Counted from the first letter of the stretch, positions 8,367 to 20,161 are shown. The stretch: 64,000 bases of DNA from DASTBU01 sp035711845 (GCA_035711845.1 DASTBU010000088.1:38809-102808), one strand, 5' to 3'. Translations and numbers: made by a program. The notes: generated from the sequence alone by a model not told the origin.

Positions 8367-10372
8367 TCACCTGGAACCGCACCTTCCGCGATCGCATTGC
8401 CGCCCTTCTCTTCGTCGCCCTCATCGTCGTGACGGCGCTGAGCCTGACGTGGCTGTTGCGGCAGGGCTATGCCGTGTACAGGCTGAGGCGAGGCGTGGGG
8501 GATACCTGGTTTCTGGCGGCCGACGGCCAGCGGTGGTTCCGGCTCGACGAAAACCGCCGCGACGTGCCGCTGGATGACATTCCCGAGAACCTGCAGCATG
8601 CGTTCATCGCGGTCGAGGATCACCGCTTCTTCAAGCATCCCGGCATCGATTCGATCGCGCTCGCGCGCGCGATCGTCAGCAACGTTCGCGAGCCGGGCAC
8701 CGTTCAGGGTGGCAGCACGCTGACCCAGCAACTCGCCCGCACGCTGTTCCTCTCGAACAAGAAAACCTACGGCCGCAAGATCCGCGAAGCCGTCCTGGCC
8801 CTGATGATCGATTCACAGCTGAGCAAAGAGCAGGTGCTCGAGCTGTATCTCAACCGGATCTATCTCAGCGCCGGCGTCTACGGCGTGGAGACGATGTCGC
8901 GGAGCCTGTTCGGACGGCCGGCGAGCCGCCTGAATCTCGCGGAGTGTGCGCTGATTGCGGGGCTCGCGCGTGCGCCATCGGCGCTCTCGCCGTGGTCCAA
9001 CCTCGAGGGGGCCATCGCGCGCAGCCACGTGGTGCTCGGGCGGATGCGCGAGGAAGGCTTCATCACGGAGTCCGAGGAGCGCGAGGCCCGGCGGACGAGC
9101 ATCCGCGTCAGGCCCTATCCCGGCGCGACGGATCCGCGCGCGGGCTATGCGAAGGAGTATCTCCGGCAACAGTTCAGGGATCGGTTCGGCGGCGATCATC
9201 CGCCCGACTGGCAGGTGACCACCACGTTCGTCCCGGAGCTGCAGGCACTTGCCGAGCGTGCGGTTACCGACGGGCTGCGACGATTCGGCAAACCCGAGCT
9301 GCAGGCGGCGCTCGTCGCGATGGATCCGGCGACCGGCGATGTGCTCGCGCTCGTCGGGGGCCGGGATTTCCGCACATCGCAGTTCAATCGCGCGACGCGC
9401 AGCCGGCGGCAGCCCGGCTCGGCCTTCAAGCCGCTAGTTTTTGCGGCGGCGCTCGAAGACGGGTTCACGCCCGTGTCGGTGCTGCGGGGGCTCGAGAACA
9501 TCCAGCCCCAGGGCCCCGACGAGTGGGCGCCGCGGAACGCGAGCGGCGACGTTCCCGACGCGCTGACGCTTCGCGCCGCCCTGCTCGAGTCCAACAATCG
9601 AGCCGCCACCGCACTCCAGCAGCGCGTGGGATCGCGGGCGGTCCTGCGTCTCGCGAGCGACGTCGGGCTCGGGAACATGCCAGATGTGCCATCGCTCGCA
9701 CTCGGGACCGGACTCGTGTCGCCGCTGGAGCTCACGACAGCGTTCGCGGTGTTTCCCAATGGCGGGCTTGCCGTGCGACCGCGCGGGATCGCCCGGGTCG
9801 TGGATGCGGACGGCGCCGTCGCCTTCGATCAGCACGTGCATACCGAGCGGGTCATTTCGCCTGAGACGGCCTATCAGATGGTCGCCATGCTGTCGGACGT
9901 CCTCGACCGGGGCACCGGTGCGGCGGCGAGACGTTGGGGCGTGCAGTTCCCGGCGGGCGGGAAGACTGGAACCACCGACGACTTCAAGGACGCGTGGTTC
10001 GTCGGCTTCTCATCGTCGAGTGTGGTGGGCGTCTGGGTCGGCTTCGATCGGCCGACGACGATCGGCCGCGAAGCCTACGGGTCACGGTATGCGCTGCCGA
10101 TCTGGAGCGATTTCATGCGCCGGGCATCCCGCGTCCGTCGTCGGGGGGCGTTCGCCGTGCCCGAGGGCCTGCGCGAAGAGCCGCTGTGCCGGATCTCCTA
10201 CCTGCGTCCGGTCGAAGGGTGCCCGGAGTATACCGAGTATTTCAAGCCGGGCGACCCCGTCCCTGGTCAGCTCTGCGACGTCCACAGGGGAACAGTCAAA
10301 CAGCGCGTCCGCCGCGCCGTGGACAGCCTCATCTCCATTTTGGGTCGTCGTCTGCGGGAACTGGTTCGGTAG
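8363..10372 (+). CDS. Class A penicillin-binding protein (PBP1-type)
   Basis: Bifunctional peptidoglycan glycosyltransferase/transpeptidase of 669 residues anchored by one N-terminal helix (about 12-35). The GT51 domain (about 70-240) carries EDHRFFKHPG with the catalytic Glu, GGSTLTQQLAR and KIREAVLA. The transpeptidase domain (about 310-560) carries the nucleophile motif SAFK, SNN in ESNNRA, and KTGTT. A C-terminal tail with a few Cys residues follows. The start is GTG at 8363, inside the GTGA overlap with the upstream phosphatidylcholine synthase gene. All catalytic motifs are intact, so the enzyme should be active at the outer face of the inner membrane. Which PBP1 subclass it belongs to is not decided. 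Confidence 0.93.
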   Translation: MITWNRTFRDRIAALLFVALIVVTALSLTWLLRQGYAVYRLRRGVGDTWFLAADGQRWFRLDENRRDVPLDDIPENLQHAFIAVEDHRFFKHPGIDSIALARAIVSNVREPGTVQGGSTLTQQLARTLFLSNKKTYGRKIREAVLALMIDSQLSKEQVLELYLNRIYLSAGVYGVETMSRSLFGRPASRLNLAECALIAGLARAPSALSPWSNLEGAIARSHVVLGRMREEGFITESEEREARRTSIRVRPYPGATDPRAGYAKEYLRQQFRDRFGGDHPPDWQVTTTFVPELQALAERAVTDGLRRFGKPELQAALVAMDPATGDVLALVGGRDFRTSQFNRATRSRRQPGSAFKPLVFAAALEDGFTPVSVLRGLENIQPQGPDEWAPRNASGDVPDALTLRAALLESNNRAATALQQRVGSRAVLRLASDVGLGNMPDVPSLALGTGLVSPLELTTAFAVFPNGGLAVRPRGIARVVDADGAVAFDQHVHTERVISPETAYQMVAMLSDVLDRGTGAAARRWGVQFPAGGKTGTTDDFKDAWFVGFSSSSVVGVWVGFDRPTTIGREAYGSRYALPIWSDFMRRASRVRRRGAFAVPEGLREEPLCRISYLRPVEGCPEYTEYFKPGDPVPGQLCDVHRGTVKQRVRRAVDSLISILGRRLRELVR

Positions 10373-10435
10373 GGGGACAGTCCCCTTAGGGGGACAGTCC
10401 CCTTAACGGGACAGGCACCTTAAGGTGCCTGTCCC
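10373..10435. repeat. REP-like cluster: two short hairpin repeats plus a perfect 28-bp palindrome
   Basis: Two tandem copies of GGGGACAGTCCCC (10373-10385 and 10390-10402) follow the penicillin-binding protein stop codon directly. A perfect 28-bp palindrome at 10408-10435 comes next, with half-site GGGACAGGCACCTT. All three share the GGGACAG core. They could form transcription-ending hairpins and resemble repetitive extragenic palindromes of the kind mobilised by RAYT transposases; no such transposase is in this window. Confidence 0.8.
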
Positions 10436-10512
10436 CCCTGTGCAGAAACTGCCAACCTCCTGATGAGGTTTTGGCGGCCCGGAAGATGCTCTGGCTCGGC
10501 TGGGAGGCTGAC

Positions 10513-10725
10513 ATGAGAATGGCAGGCATCATCCTCATCATCCTGGGCGTCGTGGCGCTCGCCTACGGCGGGATCAGCTACACCCGGAAGGAAAAAGTCC
10601 TCGACATCGGGCCGATCGAGGCCACGACCGAGACGCGGGAGACGATTCCGCTTCCGCCGCTTCTCGGCGGTCTGGCCCTGGCGGGCGGCGTGGTGCTGCT
10701 CATTGCGGGATCCCGCAGACGCTAA
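10513..10725 (+). CDS. Small two-helix membrane protein
   Basis: A 70-residue protein with two hydrophobic segments (AGIILIILGVVALAYGG near the N-terminus and LLGGLALAGGVVLLIAG near the C-terminus) joined by a polar loop containing YTRKEKVLDIGPIE. Small proteins of this layout are common in Gram-negative genomes, usually as uncharacterised inner-membrane proteins. The ATG at 10513 is preferred because GGGAGG lies 5 bases before it; earlier in-frame starts at 10471 and 10486 lack a ribosome binding site. It stands alone between the penicillin-binding protein and the tandem kinase. Its function is unknown. Confidence 0.8.
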   Translation: MRMAGIILIILGVVALAYGGISYTRKEKVLDIGPIEATTETRETIPLPPLLGGLALAGGVVLLIAGSRRR

Positions 10726-10790
10726 CGGCGCGGCTCGCGGCACGAAACGGGCCCGTTACGCCCGGCCCCTGCGCATGGTTAAATGGGTCC

Positions 10791-12509
10791 GTGCTGAGCG
10801 CCGGGCAGATCCTCGACGAACGTTACGAGATTCTGGCGCCCCTCGCCGAAGGGGGCATGGGCGCCGTCTATCGGGCGCGCCGCACCTTGCTCGGCGACGA
10901 GGTGGCGATCAAGGTCGTTCGCGCGGAGCAGACCGGGCCAACCCCCCGCGAGCGGTTCCTGCGCGAGAGCCGCGCCTGCGCCCGGCTGCGCCACCCCCAC
11001 ATCGTCTCGATCCTCGACTTCAACGTCGACGAAGCGGATCATCCCTTCCTGGTGATGGAGCTGCTGAGCGGTCCCAGCCTGAAGGACGAGATTGCCGCGC
11101 GCGGATCGCTGCCGCTCTCCGAAGTCCAGGACATCGTGCTGCAGGTGTGCGCCGCCCTCCAGTTCGCGCACGACCTCGAGTTCGTCCACCGCGACCTCAA
11201 GCCCGCGAACATCGTCGCTCACGAGTTCGCGCCGGGAGAGCGCGTGTACAAGGTGGTGGATTTCGGGCTCGCCAACATGCGCGGCTCCGACGAGGAGCGC
11301 CTGACCGGTCCTCACGAGTTCATCGGAACGATCGCCTACGCCGCCCCCGAACAGCTGACCGGCGGCGTCGTCGACGCGCGCGCCGATGTGTACGCCCTGG
11401 GCGCGGTCGTGTTCGAGATGCTGACGGGACGGGCACCGTATCTCGGACCCGATGCGATGACGGTGTTGAACGGACACCTCAACTCACCGGTGCCGCGTAT
11501 GACCGATCTTCGGCCCGATCTGCCCGCATGGGCCGACCTGGTGGTCGGCCGGGCGCTGGCCAAGCATCCCGGTGACCGGTGGCAGCGCGTGAGCGACTTC
11601 GGCGCCGCGCTCGAGCCAGGCGACAGCGTGGACACCACGACGACGCGACGCCCCGCGACGGTCGCCGCGCCGGGATTGCTGGCGACATACGAACTGGGCG
11701 AGCGCGTGGGCCCGGGCCGTCTCGGGAGCGACGTGCATCGCGGCCGACACCGCGCGCTCGGCCATCCCGTTGCCATTCGGCTGCTTCGCCGAAGCGGGCA
11801 GCGAAACTGGGACGGCATCCGTGCCCGCTTTCTGAGGGAAGCACAGTCGCTTCAGGTGCCGCACCCTTCGGTGATCCAGGTCCGCGACTTCGGCGAGGAG
11901 TCGGACCTCGTGTACCTCGTGACGGACTACATCGAGGGATCGAGCCTGCGCGAGCTGATGGCCCGGGAGGGCCCGTTTGCGTGGCCCAGGCTTCGCCCCC
12001 TGCTCGCGCAGCTGGTGGATGCGGCGCGCGCCGTGCACCGCCGCAAAGGACTGCTTTGCGGCATCAGCCCCGATAGGTTGCGTGTGGCCGCAGACGAAGA
12101 CGGCGAACGGCTGATGATTTCGAGTGGGGGCATCTGGCAGGCCTCGGACCTGCTCGCCACGCTTCAGGATCAGACGCTGCGGGGCGTCTGCCTCGCCGAT
12201 GTGGAGCTGCGATACGTGGCGCCCGAGCTGCTGACCGGCCGTGCAGCCGACGTCCGCTCCGACATCTTTACCATGGGTGTCGTGGCGTACGAGATGGCGA
12301 CTGGTAGCTTGCCCTACGACGGGCCATCGATGCCGGCGCTGCTGGGGGACATGCTGCGCGACAAGCCACCCGATCCCGTACAGTTGCAGCCGACGCTGCC
12401 CGAGGCGGCAGTCAACGCGATCCTGAAGGCGCTTCGACCCGAGCCCGAGGATCGCTTCGCCTCGGCCGCCGAGTTCGGCGAAGAGGCACTGGGGAACGCT
12501 GAAGGCTGA
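10791..12509 (+). CDS. Ser/Thr protein kinase fused to a second, degenerate kinase domain
   Basis: A 572-residue cytosolic protein made of two kinase folds. The first (about 10-270) is canonical: AEGGMGAVYRA, VAIKVV, HRDLKPANIV, DFGLANM and GTIAYAAPEQL. The second (about 295-560) keeps the overall pattern and YVAPELL but has lost the key residues: the ATP-binding Lys of VAIK reads VAIR, the HRD loop reads CGISPDRL, and the DFG position reads SSGGIW. It is therefore probably a pseudokinase that regulates or docks the first domain. No membrane helix or PASTA repeats are present. The start is GTG at 10791. The last residues (GNAEG) and the stop codon lie inside a heptad-repeat array, so the C-terminal end may have been set by repeat insertion. 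Confidence 0.9.
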   Translation: MLSAGQILDERYEILAPLAEGGMGAVYRARRTLLGDEVAIKVVRAEQTGPTPRERFLRESRACARLRHPHIVSILDFNVDEADHPFLVMELLSGPSLKDEIAARGSLPLSEVQDIVLQVCAALQFAHDLEFVHRDLKPANIVAHEFAPGERVYKVVDFGLANMRGSDEERLTGPHEFIGTIAYAAPEQLTGGVVDARADVYALGAVVFEMLTGRAPYLGPDAMTVLNGHLNSPVPRMTDLRPDLPAWADLVVGRALAKHPGDRWQRVSDFGAALEPGDSVDTTTTRRPATVAAPGLLATYELGERVGPGRLGSDVHRGRHRALGHPVAIRLLRRSGQRNWDGIRARFLREAQSLQVPHPSVIQVRDFGEESDLVYLVTDYIEGSSLRELMAREGPFAWPRLRPLLAQLVDAARAVHRRKGLLCGISPDRLRVAADEDGERLMISSGGIWQASDLLATLQDQTLRGVCLADVELRYVAPELLTGRAADVRSDIFTMGVVAYEMATGSLPYDGPSMPALLGDMLRDKPPDPVQLQPTLPEAAVNAILKALRPEPEDRFASAAEFGEEALGNAEG

Positions 12510-12525
12510 AGGTGGAAGGCTGAAG
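12498..12525. repeat. Heptad repeat array, GCTGAAG family
   Basis: Four in-phase 7-mers: GCTGAAG, GCTGAAG, GTGGAAG, GCTGAAG. The array overlaps the end of the tandem kinase gene and sits in the gap before the convergent M14 peptidase gene. Confidence 0.8.
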
Positions 12526-12529
12526 GTCC

Positions 12530-14224
12530 TCACTTCGCTGTCCGGACAATCGGATACGCCTCCGCGTTGGCTTCGAGGCCGTCCACCAGATTCCAATTCG
12601 CCAGCCCATCGTCCGAGCGCGGTTCGAGCAGGTAGAACGCGAGCCTGGCGAGCGGCTGCGTCATGTCGATCCGGAGCGTGCCCGCCGGCAACTCCCGCTG
12701 CAGGGCGGTCCACGTACCTCGAAGCGTTCGCTCGGTGCGGTTCTGGAACGGACGCGCCGCCAGCTCGATCGCCTCGATCTTGAATTCTTCGATCTGGACC
12801 GTGCCGGCAGCGTCGAGTGTCGTGGTCGCGATCCCGTGCGCCTGGATGCGATCGATGACGGTGCTGAGGTTCGGCGGCACGAAGTACACCGCCGGCACAC
12901 GCTCGGTGTCGGTTGCCCTGAACGTTCCCATCTCGTACATCTTCTCGGGCCTCTTCACGTCCACGCGGCGGTACATCATCTGTCCCGAGTACGGATTCCT
13001 TTCCTCGGCGACCTCGCCCATCAGGATCTCGACGGGTTCCGGCGCCCGTTCGAGTTCGGCGCGCACGGGCAGCGTCGAGCCGACGATGGGGCGCTTGTCG
13101 GCGCCGGCGGTCAGTTGCTGGATCTCCTTCACATGTGCATGCGCGTAATCGAGGTTCTCGTCGACGAACCGGTTCGTCGCGAGGACGCGATCCTCGAACG
13201 TGGCGTACGAGTACGCTTCGCTGAGGAGCGCGATGCGATTTCGCAGCCCGATGTAGTTGTTGTTGAACCTGGGGCGATGGTCGAACGTTGCCCAGCTGCG
13301 CATGTCGCCGGAGGGCTGTGCCTCGGGGGATTGCTGAACCGCCGGCGGTGAGACGGGCGGTGGCCCGCCGCGTCCCGCCTGGCCGCGCCCCCCGCCGCGG
13401 CCGCCTCGTCCCCGTCCACCGCCGCTGACGTTGCCGTAGTAGTAGTAATCCCACCCGTACTTCGCCTTGATGGTCTTCGTGAAGGCGGGGAGCCACTCCT
13501 TCCGAAGCATCTCGATGATGGCTGGATCCGTCGCCGGGTTCAGCGGGGGCGCGTAGGTGACGTGATAGGCGTGATAGGACCCGTTGGTCGTGTGGAGATC
13601 CATCGACACGTGCGGATCGTAGTCATTCATCAGCTTGACGACGGATCGCGCTTCGGGCGAATCGAGCTTCATGTGATCGCGGTTCAGATCGAGGTCCTGG
13701 GCGTTGGGGCGCTGACCCATGCCGCCAATCGGCCCGTGCTGGCGGCCGCGGTTGGTGAGCGAAATCCGCTCGTTGCCGTCGGCGTTGTAGATGGGCGCGA
13801 TCAGCAGGACCATCGACTGCAGCCAGTCGGCGTGCTTTCCCTGCGCAAGATCGCGCAGCAGCATCTGCGCCGACTCCTTGCCTTCGACTTCACCGCCGTG
13901 GATGTTGCCCTGAATGTAGACGCGCAGCTTGCCGGTCTTCCGGACCGCCTCGGGCGAGGCGTCCGGCGCGCCGACGACTGCGAGCGGAAGCGGCCGGCCT
14001 TCGAACGTATACCCGAAGGTCGTCAAATGAATCCGCGGCGCGGCCTGCGCGACCGCCTCCATGAATGCCACGACATCGGCGTACCGGCTCGTTTCGCGGT
14101 AGGCCGTTTTCTCGGGGCGCGTCTCGAGGCTGGCGAGCGACGACGCCGCGCGGGTCTGGCCGCCGCCAACGACGGGCAGGGCCAGCAGGAGCGTCGCGAG
14201 CGCCGCATTCAGAGCCTTTTTCAT
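12530..14224 (-). CDS. Secreted M14 family zinc carboxypeptidase
   Basis: Extracytoplasmic metallopeptidase of 564 residues with an N-terminal signal peptide (MKKALNAALATLLLALPVVG). The zinc-binding HxxE is in GNIHGGEVEGKE, and a later zinc His fits DLHTTNGSYH. A candidate general-base Glu is in LLSEAYSY. A Gly/Arg-rich low-complexity stretch (about 270-300) interrupts the domain and is probably a surface loop. A C-terminal region of about 180 residues beyond the peptidase domain resembles beta-sandwich extensions of such enzymes. The ATG at 14224 is preferred to a start 11 codons earlier because AGAGG precedes it and it opens the signal peptide. It lies 39 bases downstream of the S9 peptidase gene, likely in one transcript for peptide scavenging. 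Confidence 0.88.
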   Translation of the reverse strand: MKKALNAALATLLLALPVVGGGQTRAASSLASLETRPEKTAYRETSRYADVVAFMEAVAQAAPRIHLTTFGYTFEGRPLPLAVVGAPDASPEAVRKTGKLRVYIQGNIHGGEVEGKESAQMLLRDLAQGKHADWLQSMVLLIAPIYNADGNERISLTNRGRQHGPIGGMGQRPNAQDLDLNRDHMKLDSPEARSVVKLMNDYDPHVSMDLHTTNGSYHAYHVTYAPPLNPATDPAIIEMLRKEWLPAFTKTIKAKYGWDYYYYGNVSGGGRGRGGRGGGRGQAGRGGPPPVSPPAVQQSPEAQPSGDMRSWATFDHRPRFNNNYIGLRNRIALLSEAYSYATFEDRVLATNRFVDENLDYAHAHVKEIQQLTAGADKRPIVGSTLPVRAELERAPEPVEILMGEVAEERNPYSGQMMYRRVDVKRPEKMYEMGTFRATDTERVPAVYFVPPNLSTVIDRIQAHGIATTTLDAAGTVQIEEFKIEAIELAARPFQNRTERTLRGTWTALQRELPAGTLRIDMTQPLARLAFYLLEPRSDDGLANWNLVDGLEANAEAYPIVRTAK

Positions 14225-14263
14225 GAGACCTCTACGTCCGCCATCCGTCATCCGCATCCGACT

Positions 14264-16342
<2,079 letters not shown>

Positions 16343-16420
16343 CGATTCAGCGGCCGGCTGTCACCGCGTCAATCATGACTCACGACATTGGTGACCCCGA
16401 CAGCTCACGCTGACGCCGCC

Positions 16421-16476
16421 GTAGTCCGTGGTCCGTAGTCGATACGTACGAGCCACGGACCACGGACCACGTGTCA
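16421..16476. repeat. Heptad repeat array, CGGACCA family, inverted
   Basis: Eight in-phase 7-mers including GTAGTCC, GTGGTCC, CGAGCCA and CGGACCA twice. The left heptads are reverse complements of the right ones, so RNA could form a hairpin with about 13 paired bases. It touches the stop codon of the TonB-dependent receptor and may serve as its terminator. Confidence 0.8.
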
Positions 16477-19400
16477 GAAGTAGTACTTCACGGCGAGCTG
16501 GATCTTGCGCGAGCCGCTGATGACAGTGTTGCGAATGCGTCCGAACGTAGTGCTCGTCTGCGTCAGCGTCGGAAACCCGAAGATCGGGTTGTTCAGCAGG
16601 TTCGTGCTGTCGGCTCTGATCTCGAGGATCTGATCGCCGACCACGCGTGTGCGCTTCGCCAGCGACATGTTGAGGAACCAGCCGCCGGGGCCACGGAAGA
16701 AGTTGCGGCCGACGTTGCTGAACTCGCCGGGGGCCGGGATGCTGAACTTCGAGCGTTCGTCCGGCGAGAGGTACCACACGAGGGCGTTGCCGCTCGAGTC
16801 CACCTCCTCGTGGACGCTGCCGAAGTCCGACGAGCAGCCGTCACAATTGGCGGGCGTCTGAACGACGTTGGTGAAGGTGTTCGCGCCGGCGTAGACCGTC
16901 ATCGGCCGGCCGCTCTGCGCCACGAACTGGCCCGAAAGCGTCCAGCCGCCGATGAAGACGTCCACCAGCCCGCTGACGTTGTTGCCGATCGTCCTCCCCT
17001 GGCCGAAAGGCAGCTCATAGACGGCCTGCGCCTGGAACACATGCGTGCGGTCGAAATCCGACAGCGCGTAGTTGAGATCGCGGTTGTTGATGTCGAAGGG
17101 TGTGCTCGACGCCGACTGGCCGCTGCCCGTGCTGTAGACCGTGAACGCGGGATCGAACGAACGGGTATCCTTCGAGCGCGAGAGCGTGTAGCCGAGCAGA
17201 TAGCTGTAACCGTTGGCGAACCGTCGATCCAGCTTCAGCTCGAGCGCGTGATACCGCGAGTAGTCCTCCGAATCCACGACGCGCATGCCGCTCAGGAACT
17301 GCGGATACGGAAAGAAGAAGAACGGACCCAGCCCCGCCTGCACGGTCAGCAGCTGTCCGCTCTGTATCCGTTGGCCGAGGTCGGACGCGATAAACGCCAC
17401 GGAGTTCAACGCAAGCTCGTCGTCGTACAGACGCCGCACCATTTGCGAACCCGTTTCCCCGGCCTGCAGCCGCGTGTCGGGAGCGAGCAGCTGGTTCATC
17501 AACGCGCTTTCTCCGCCAGCTTTCACGATGTTGAACGCCTCGAGGAAGCCGTTGTTTCGGAACTGGACCTGGTTCGCGTTGTAGGCGCCAAACAGGTTTT
17601 CCGCGCGCCGTCCCACATAGGCGATCTCGAACAGCGTTTGCGCCCAGAGCTCCCGCTGATACGACATGGCCCAGGCGTGTGTCATCGGGGTCTGGAATTC
17701 GGGATCCATCACGGTAATCGTTGAGTTCGAGGCCGCCGGTGGCTGCAGGAAATCCGACGGCGAGGCGGTCGGCTGAAGGTTCGGGAGGCCCTGTCGCAGC
17801 CGACCACCCGCCTGTCCGAACGACGTGTTCACGACTGACGTGGTAATTCCCGGGATGCTCTGGAAGATCGCCGAGGAGAGCAGGAACGTGTTGATGCGGT
17901 CGAACGCCATCCGATAGTTCCCGCGGACGACGCTCTTGCCGTCGTTCTTGGGATCCCAGGCGACGCCGATCGAGGGCGCGAAGTTGTTCCAGTCATTGTC
18001 GTAGACCTGCCCCTGCTCCCATCTCAGCGTATTGCTCGCCGGTTCACCCGCCGCGACGCGCTGGTTCGGGCGGCTGATCAGATCGTCGGGATTGCTGGGC
18101 GCGAGCTTCACCTCCCAGCGCAAGCCGGCGTCGACCGTCAGGTTCGGCCGCGGCTTCCACGAATCCTGCGCGTAGAAGTCCAGCTCGTGGAACCACGCCT
18201 CGAAGTTGAACACCGTTCCCCCCGGCGCATAGGTGTCTCCCTCCTGCACGAATCCCTGCCTGACGTTCCCCACTCGACCGAGCAAGAAGTTGATATGGCT
18301 TTGCAGGGCAGGGCGATCGAACTGCGTGTTGATGGTCGACGGAATGCCGAAGGTGGCCGGATCGACCGTGTTGATGGACGTGCTGAAGTTGAAGTACGGA
18401 CCGACGTTCTGGCCGGCGACGGACCCGCGAATGTCGGTGTGGCGCTGCATGCGGATGTTCGTGCCCAGTTTGAGATTGTGGGCCCCCATGAGCCAGCTCA
18501 GGTTATCGACGAACTGAAAGGTGTCGATCGTGCGGCTGTTGCCCACGTCGAACGTTTCGGGCACCAGCACCGGCGCGTCGGTGATGCTCGCGCGTGACGT
18601 GTCTGCAGCCGGATTGACGAAGTCGAACGTGAAGTGGTTCTGTCCCACCACGAACTCGTTGACCATGCTGCCGCCGGGGTTCCAACGCCAGTTGCCCGCC
18701 CAGTTGTACGGAGAGCGCTCCGTGAGCACGACGCACCCCGTGCCGGGGAAGAACTCCAGGCCGCCGTTCACCGAGTCGCAGTTGGTGTTCTGGTACCCTT
18801 TCGAGATGCGGGCGAATGCAGAGTGCTGCGTGTTGAAGGTGTGGTCGATCTTCGTGACGAAGTCGAACTGCTCTTCTTGCTCCGGCGCCACGAAGGTGAA
18901 TCCCGCGGTGTTGAGACCGTCGCCGGTGGTGAAGTCGTTGGGCAGCGGCGTCGTGCCGACGATTCGCTGAATCTCGGGGTCGAACCCGAGGCCCTGCGGG
19001 TCGCTGCCCGGAAGGTTGTACGTCGCGACGTTCACGCCGGGAAGCAGATTGCCGCTGGCATCCACGGATGCCCCGCTCACACCTGCCGGCCGATTGCGCG
19101 CGCCGATGACGTACCGGAAGATCCCTTGTCGCGCGAGGTCGGTGTAGACCGTCCGTGTGACCGACTGCGTCTGCTCCGCGTTCAGCCACTGGCTGTTGAC
19201 GAAGAAGAACGTCTTGCCCCGCTGGATCGGCCCGCCGATGCTGAAGCCGGGCATCTTCTGCGTGAAGTTGCGCTTGGGCAGGTCGTCGATGTTGTTCTCC
19301 CACTCGTTCGCGTTGTACTCGGGGCGGCGATCGAAGTAGAAGGCCGTCCCCGAGAAGTCGTTCGTGCCCGAGCGCGTGATCATCGCCACCTGTCCGCCGC

Positions 19401-20109
19401 TGTTCCGCCCGTACTCGGCCGTCTGGTTGCCGGTGAGTACCTTGAACTCGGCGAGCGCGTCGGGATTGGTGCGCAGCGGAGAGAAGTTCGAGCCGCCGGC
19501 GCTGGACTCGTTCGTGTCGATGCCGTCGAGCGTGAAGTTCCAGGAGCGATCGCGCGCGCCGTTCACATGCACGCCGCCGCCCGTATTGGCGCCGGACACG
19601 ACGCCCGGCTGCGTGAGTACGAGGTCGAGCGGGTTGCGTCCGCGTCCGCCAAGGATCGGCAGGCTCTCAATCGTGCGCTGATCGAACGTCGTTCCCAGGT
19701 TGCCGGACGAGCTCGTCTGCACGAGCTGACTCGTCGCGCGCACCTCGACCGATTCCTCGAGCCCGCCCGCCGTGAGCGTGGCATTGATCGTGGTCGGCGT
19801 GCCGATGTTCACGGGGTTGCCCGAGGAGACGAACTTCTTGAACCCCTGCAACTGGACGGTGATCGTGTAGGTCCCGACCTGCACCGCCTCGAACGTGTAG
19901 TGGCCCGTCGCACTGGTAACCGTTTCGAAGGTCACGCCGGTCTGATCGTTGGCGAGCGTGACGCTGGCGCCGGGGATCACGGCCCCGGTCGTGTCCGTGA
20001 CGGTCCCGTCCACACGGGACGTGGTGCCCTGGCCGTGCGCCGTGGGCGCGGCCCACAAGGCCAGAACGCAGACGAAGATCGAAGTCGCGAGCCATCGATC
20101 GAAACGCAT
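16474..20109 (-). CDS. TonB-dependent receptor, Oar-like, with carboxypeptidase-regulatory domain
   Basis: Outer-membrane barrel of 1211 residues that would import large substrates with TonB energy. It has a signal peptide (MRFDRWLATSIFVCVLALWA, cleaved near AHGQG), a CarboxypepD-regulatory-like Ig fold (about 30-115, with VDGTVTDTTGAVIPGASV), a plug domain (about 120-240) and a long barrel ending in an aromatic residue (VKYYF), the usual assembly signal. The type is greatly expanded in Acidobacteriota. The ATG at 20109 is chosen because AAGGAGGG lies 5 bases upstream. The gene follows the GntR regulator and glucokinase genes and precedes two peptidase genes, suggesting glycan, glycopeptide or peptide uptake; the substrate cannot be read from sequence. 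Confidence 0.93.
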   Translation of the reverse strand: MRFDRWLATSIFVCVLALWAAPTAHGQGTTSRVDGTVTDTTGAVIPGASVTLANDQTGVTFETVTSATGHYTFEAVQVGTYTITVQLQGFKKFVSSGNPVNIGTPTTINATLTAGGLEESVEVRATSQLVQTSSSGNLGTTFDQRTIESLPILGGRGRNPLDLVLTQPGVVSGANTGGGVHVNGARDRSWNFTLDGIDTNESSAGGSNFSPLRTNPDALAEFKVLTGNQTAEYGRNSGGQVAMITRSGTNDFSGTAFYFDRRPEYNANEWENNIDDLPKRNFTQKMPGFSIGGPIQRGKTFFFVNSQWLNAEQTQSVTRTVYTDLARQGIFRYVIGARNRPAGVSGASVDASGNLLPGVNVATYNLPGSDPQGLGFDPEIQRIVGTTPLPNDFTTGDGLNTAGFTFVAPEQEEQFDFVTKIDHTFNTQHSAFARISKGYQNTNCDSVNGGLEFFPGTGCVVLTERSPYNWAGNWRWNPGGSMVNEFVVGQNHFTFDFVNPAADTSRASITDAPVLVPETFDVGNSRTIDTFQFVDNLSWLMGAHNLKLGTNIRMQRHTDIRGSVAGQNVGPYFNFSTSINTVDPATFGIPSTINTQFDRPALQSHINFLLGRVGNVRQGFVQEGDTYAPGGTVFNFEAWFHELDFYAQDSWKPRPNLTVDAGLRWEVKLAPSNPDDLISRPNQRVAAGEPASNTLRWEQGQVYDNDWNNFAPSIGVAWDPKNDGKSVVRGNYRMAFDRINTFLLSSAIFQSIPGITTSVVNTSFGQAGGRLRQGLPNLQPTASPSDFLQPPAASNSTITVMDPEFQTPMTHAWAMSYQRELWAQTLFEIAYVGRRAENLFGAYNANQVQFRNNGFLEAFNIVKAGGESALMNQLLAPDTRLQAGETGSQMVRRLYDDELALNSVAFIASDLGQRIQSGQLLTVQAGLGPFFFFPYPQFLSGMRVVDSEDYSRYHALELKLDRRFANGYSYLLGYTLSRSKDTRSFDPAFTVYSTGSGQSASSTPFDINNRDLNYALSDFDRTHVFQAQAVYELPFGQGRTIGNNVSGLVDVFIGGWTLSGQFVAQSGRPMTVYAGANTFTNVVQTPANCDGCSSDFGSVHEEVDSSGNALVWYLSPDERSKFSIPAPGEFSNVGRNFFRGPGGWFLNMSLAKRTRVVGDQILEIRADSTNLLNNPIFGFPTLTQTSTTFGRIRNTVISGSRKIQLAVKYYF

Positions 20110-20161
20110 GTACCCTCCTTGCCGAACGTTGCCGGGCTCCCGTCCCGGATAGGAGACTTCC

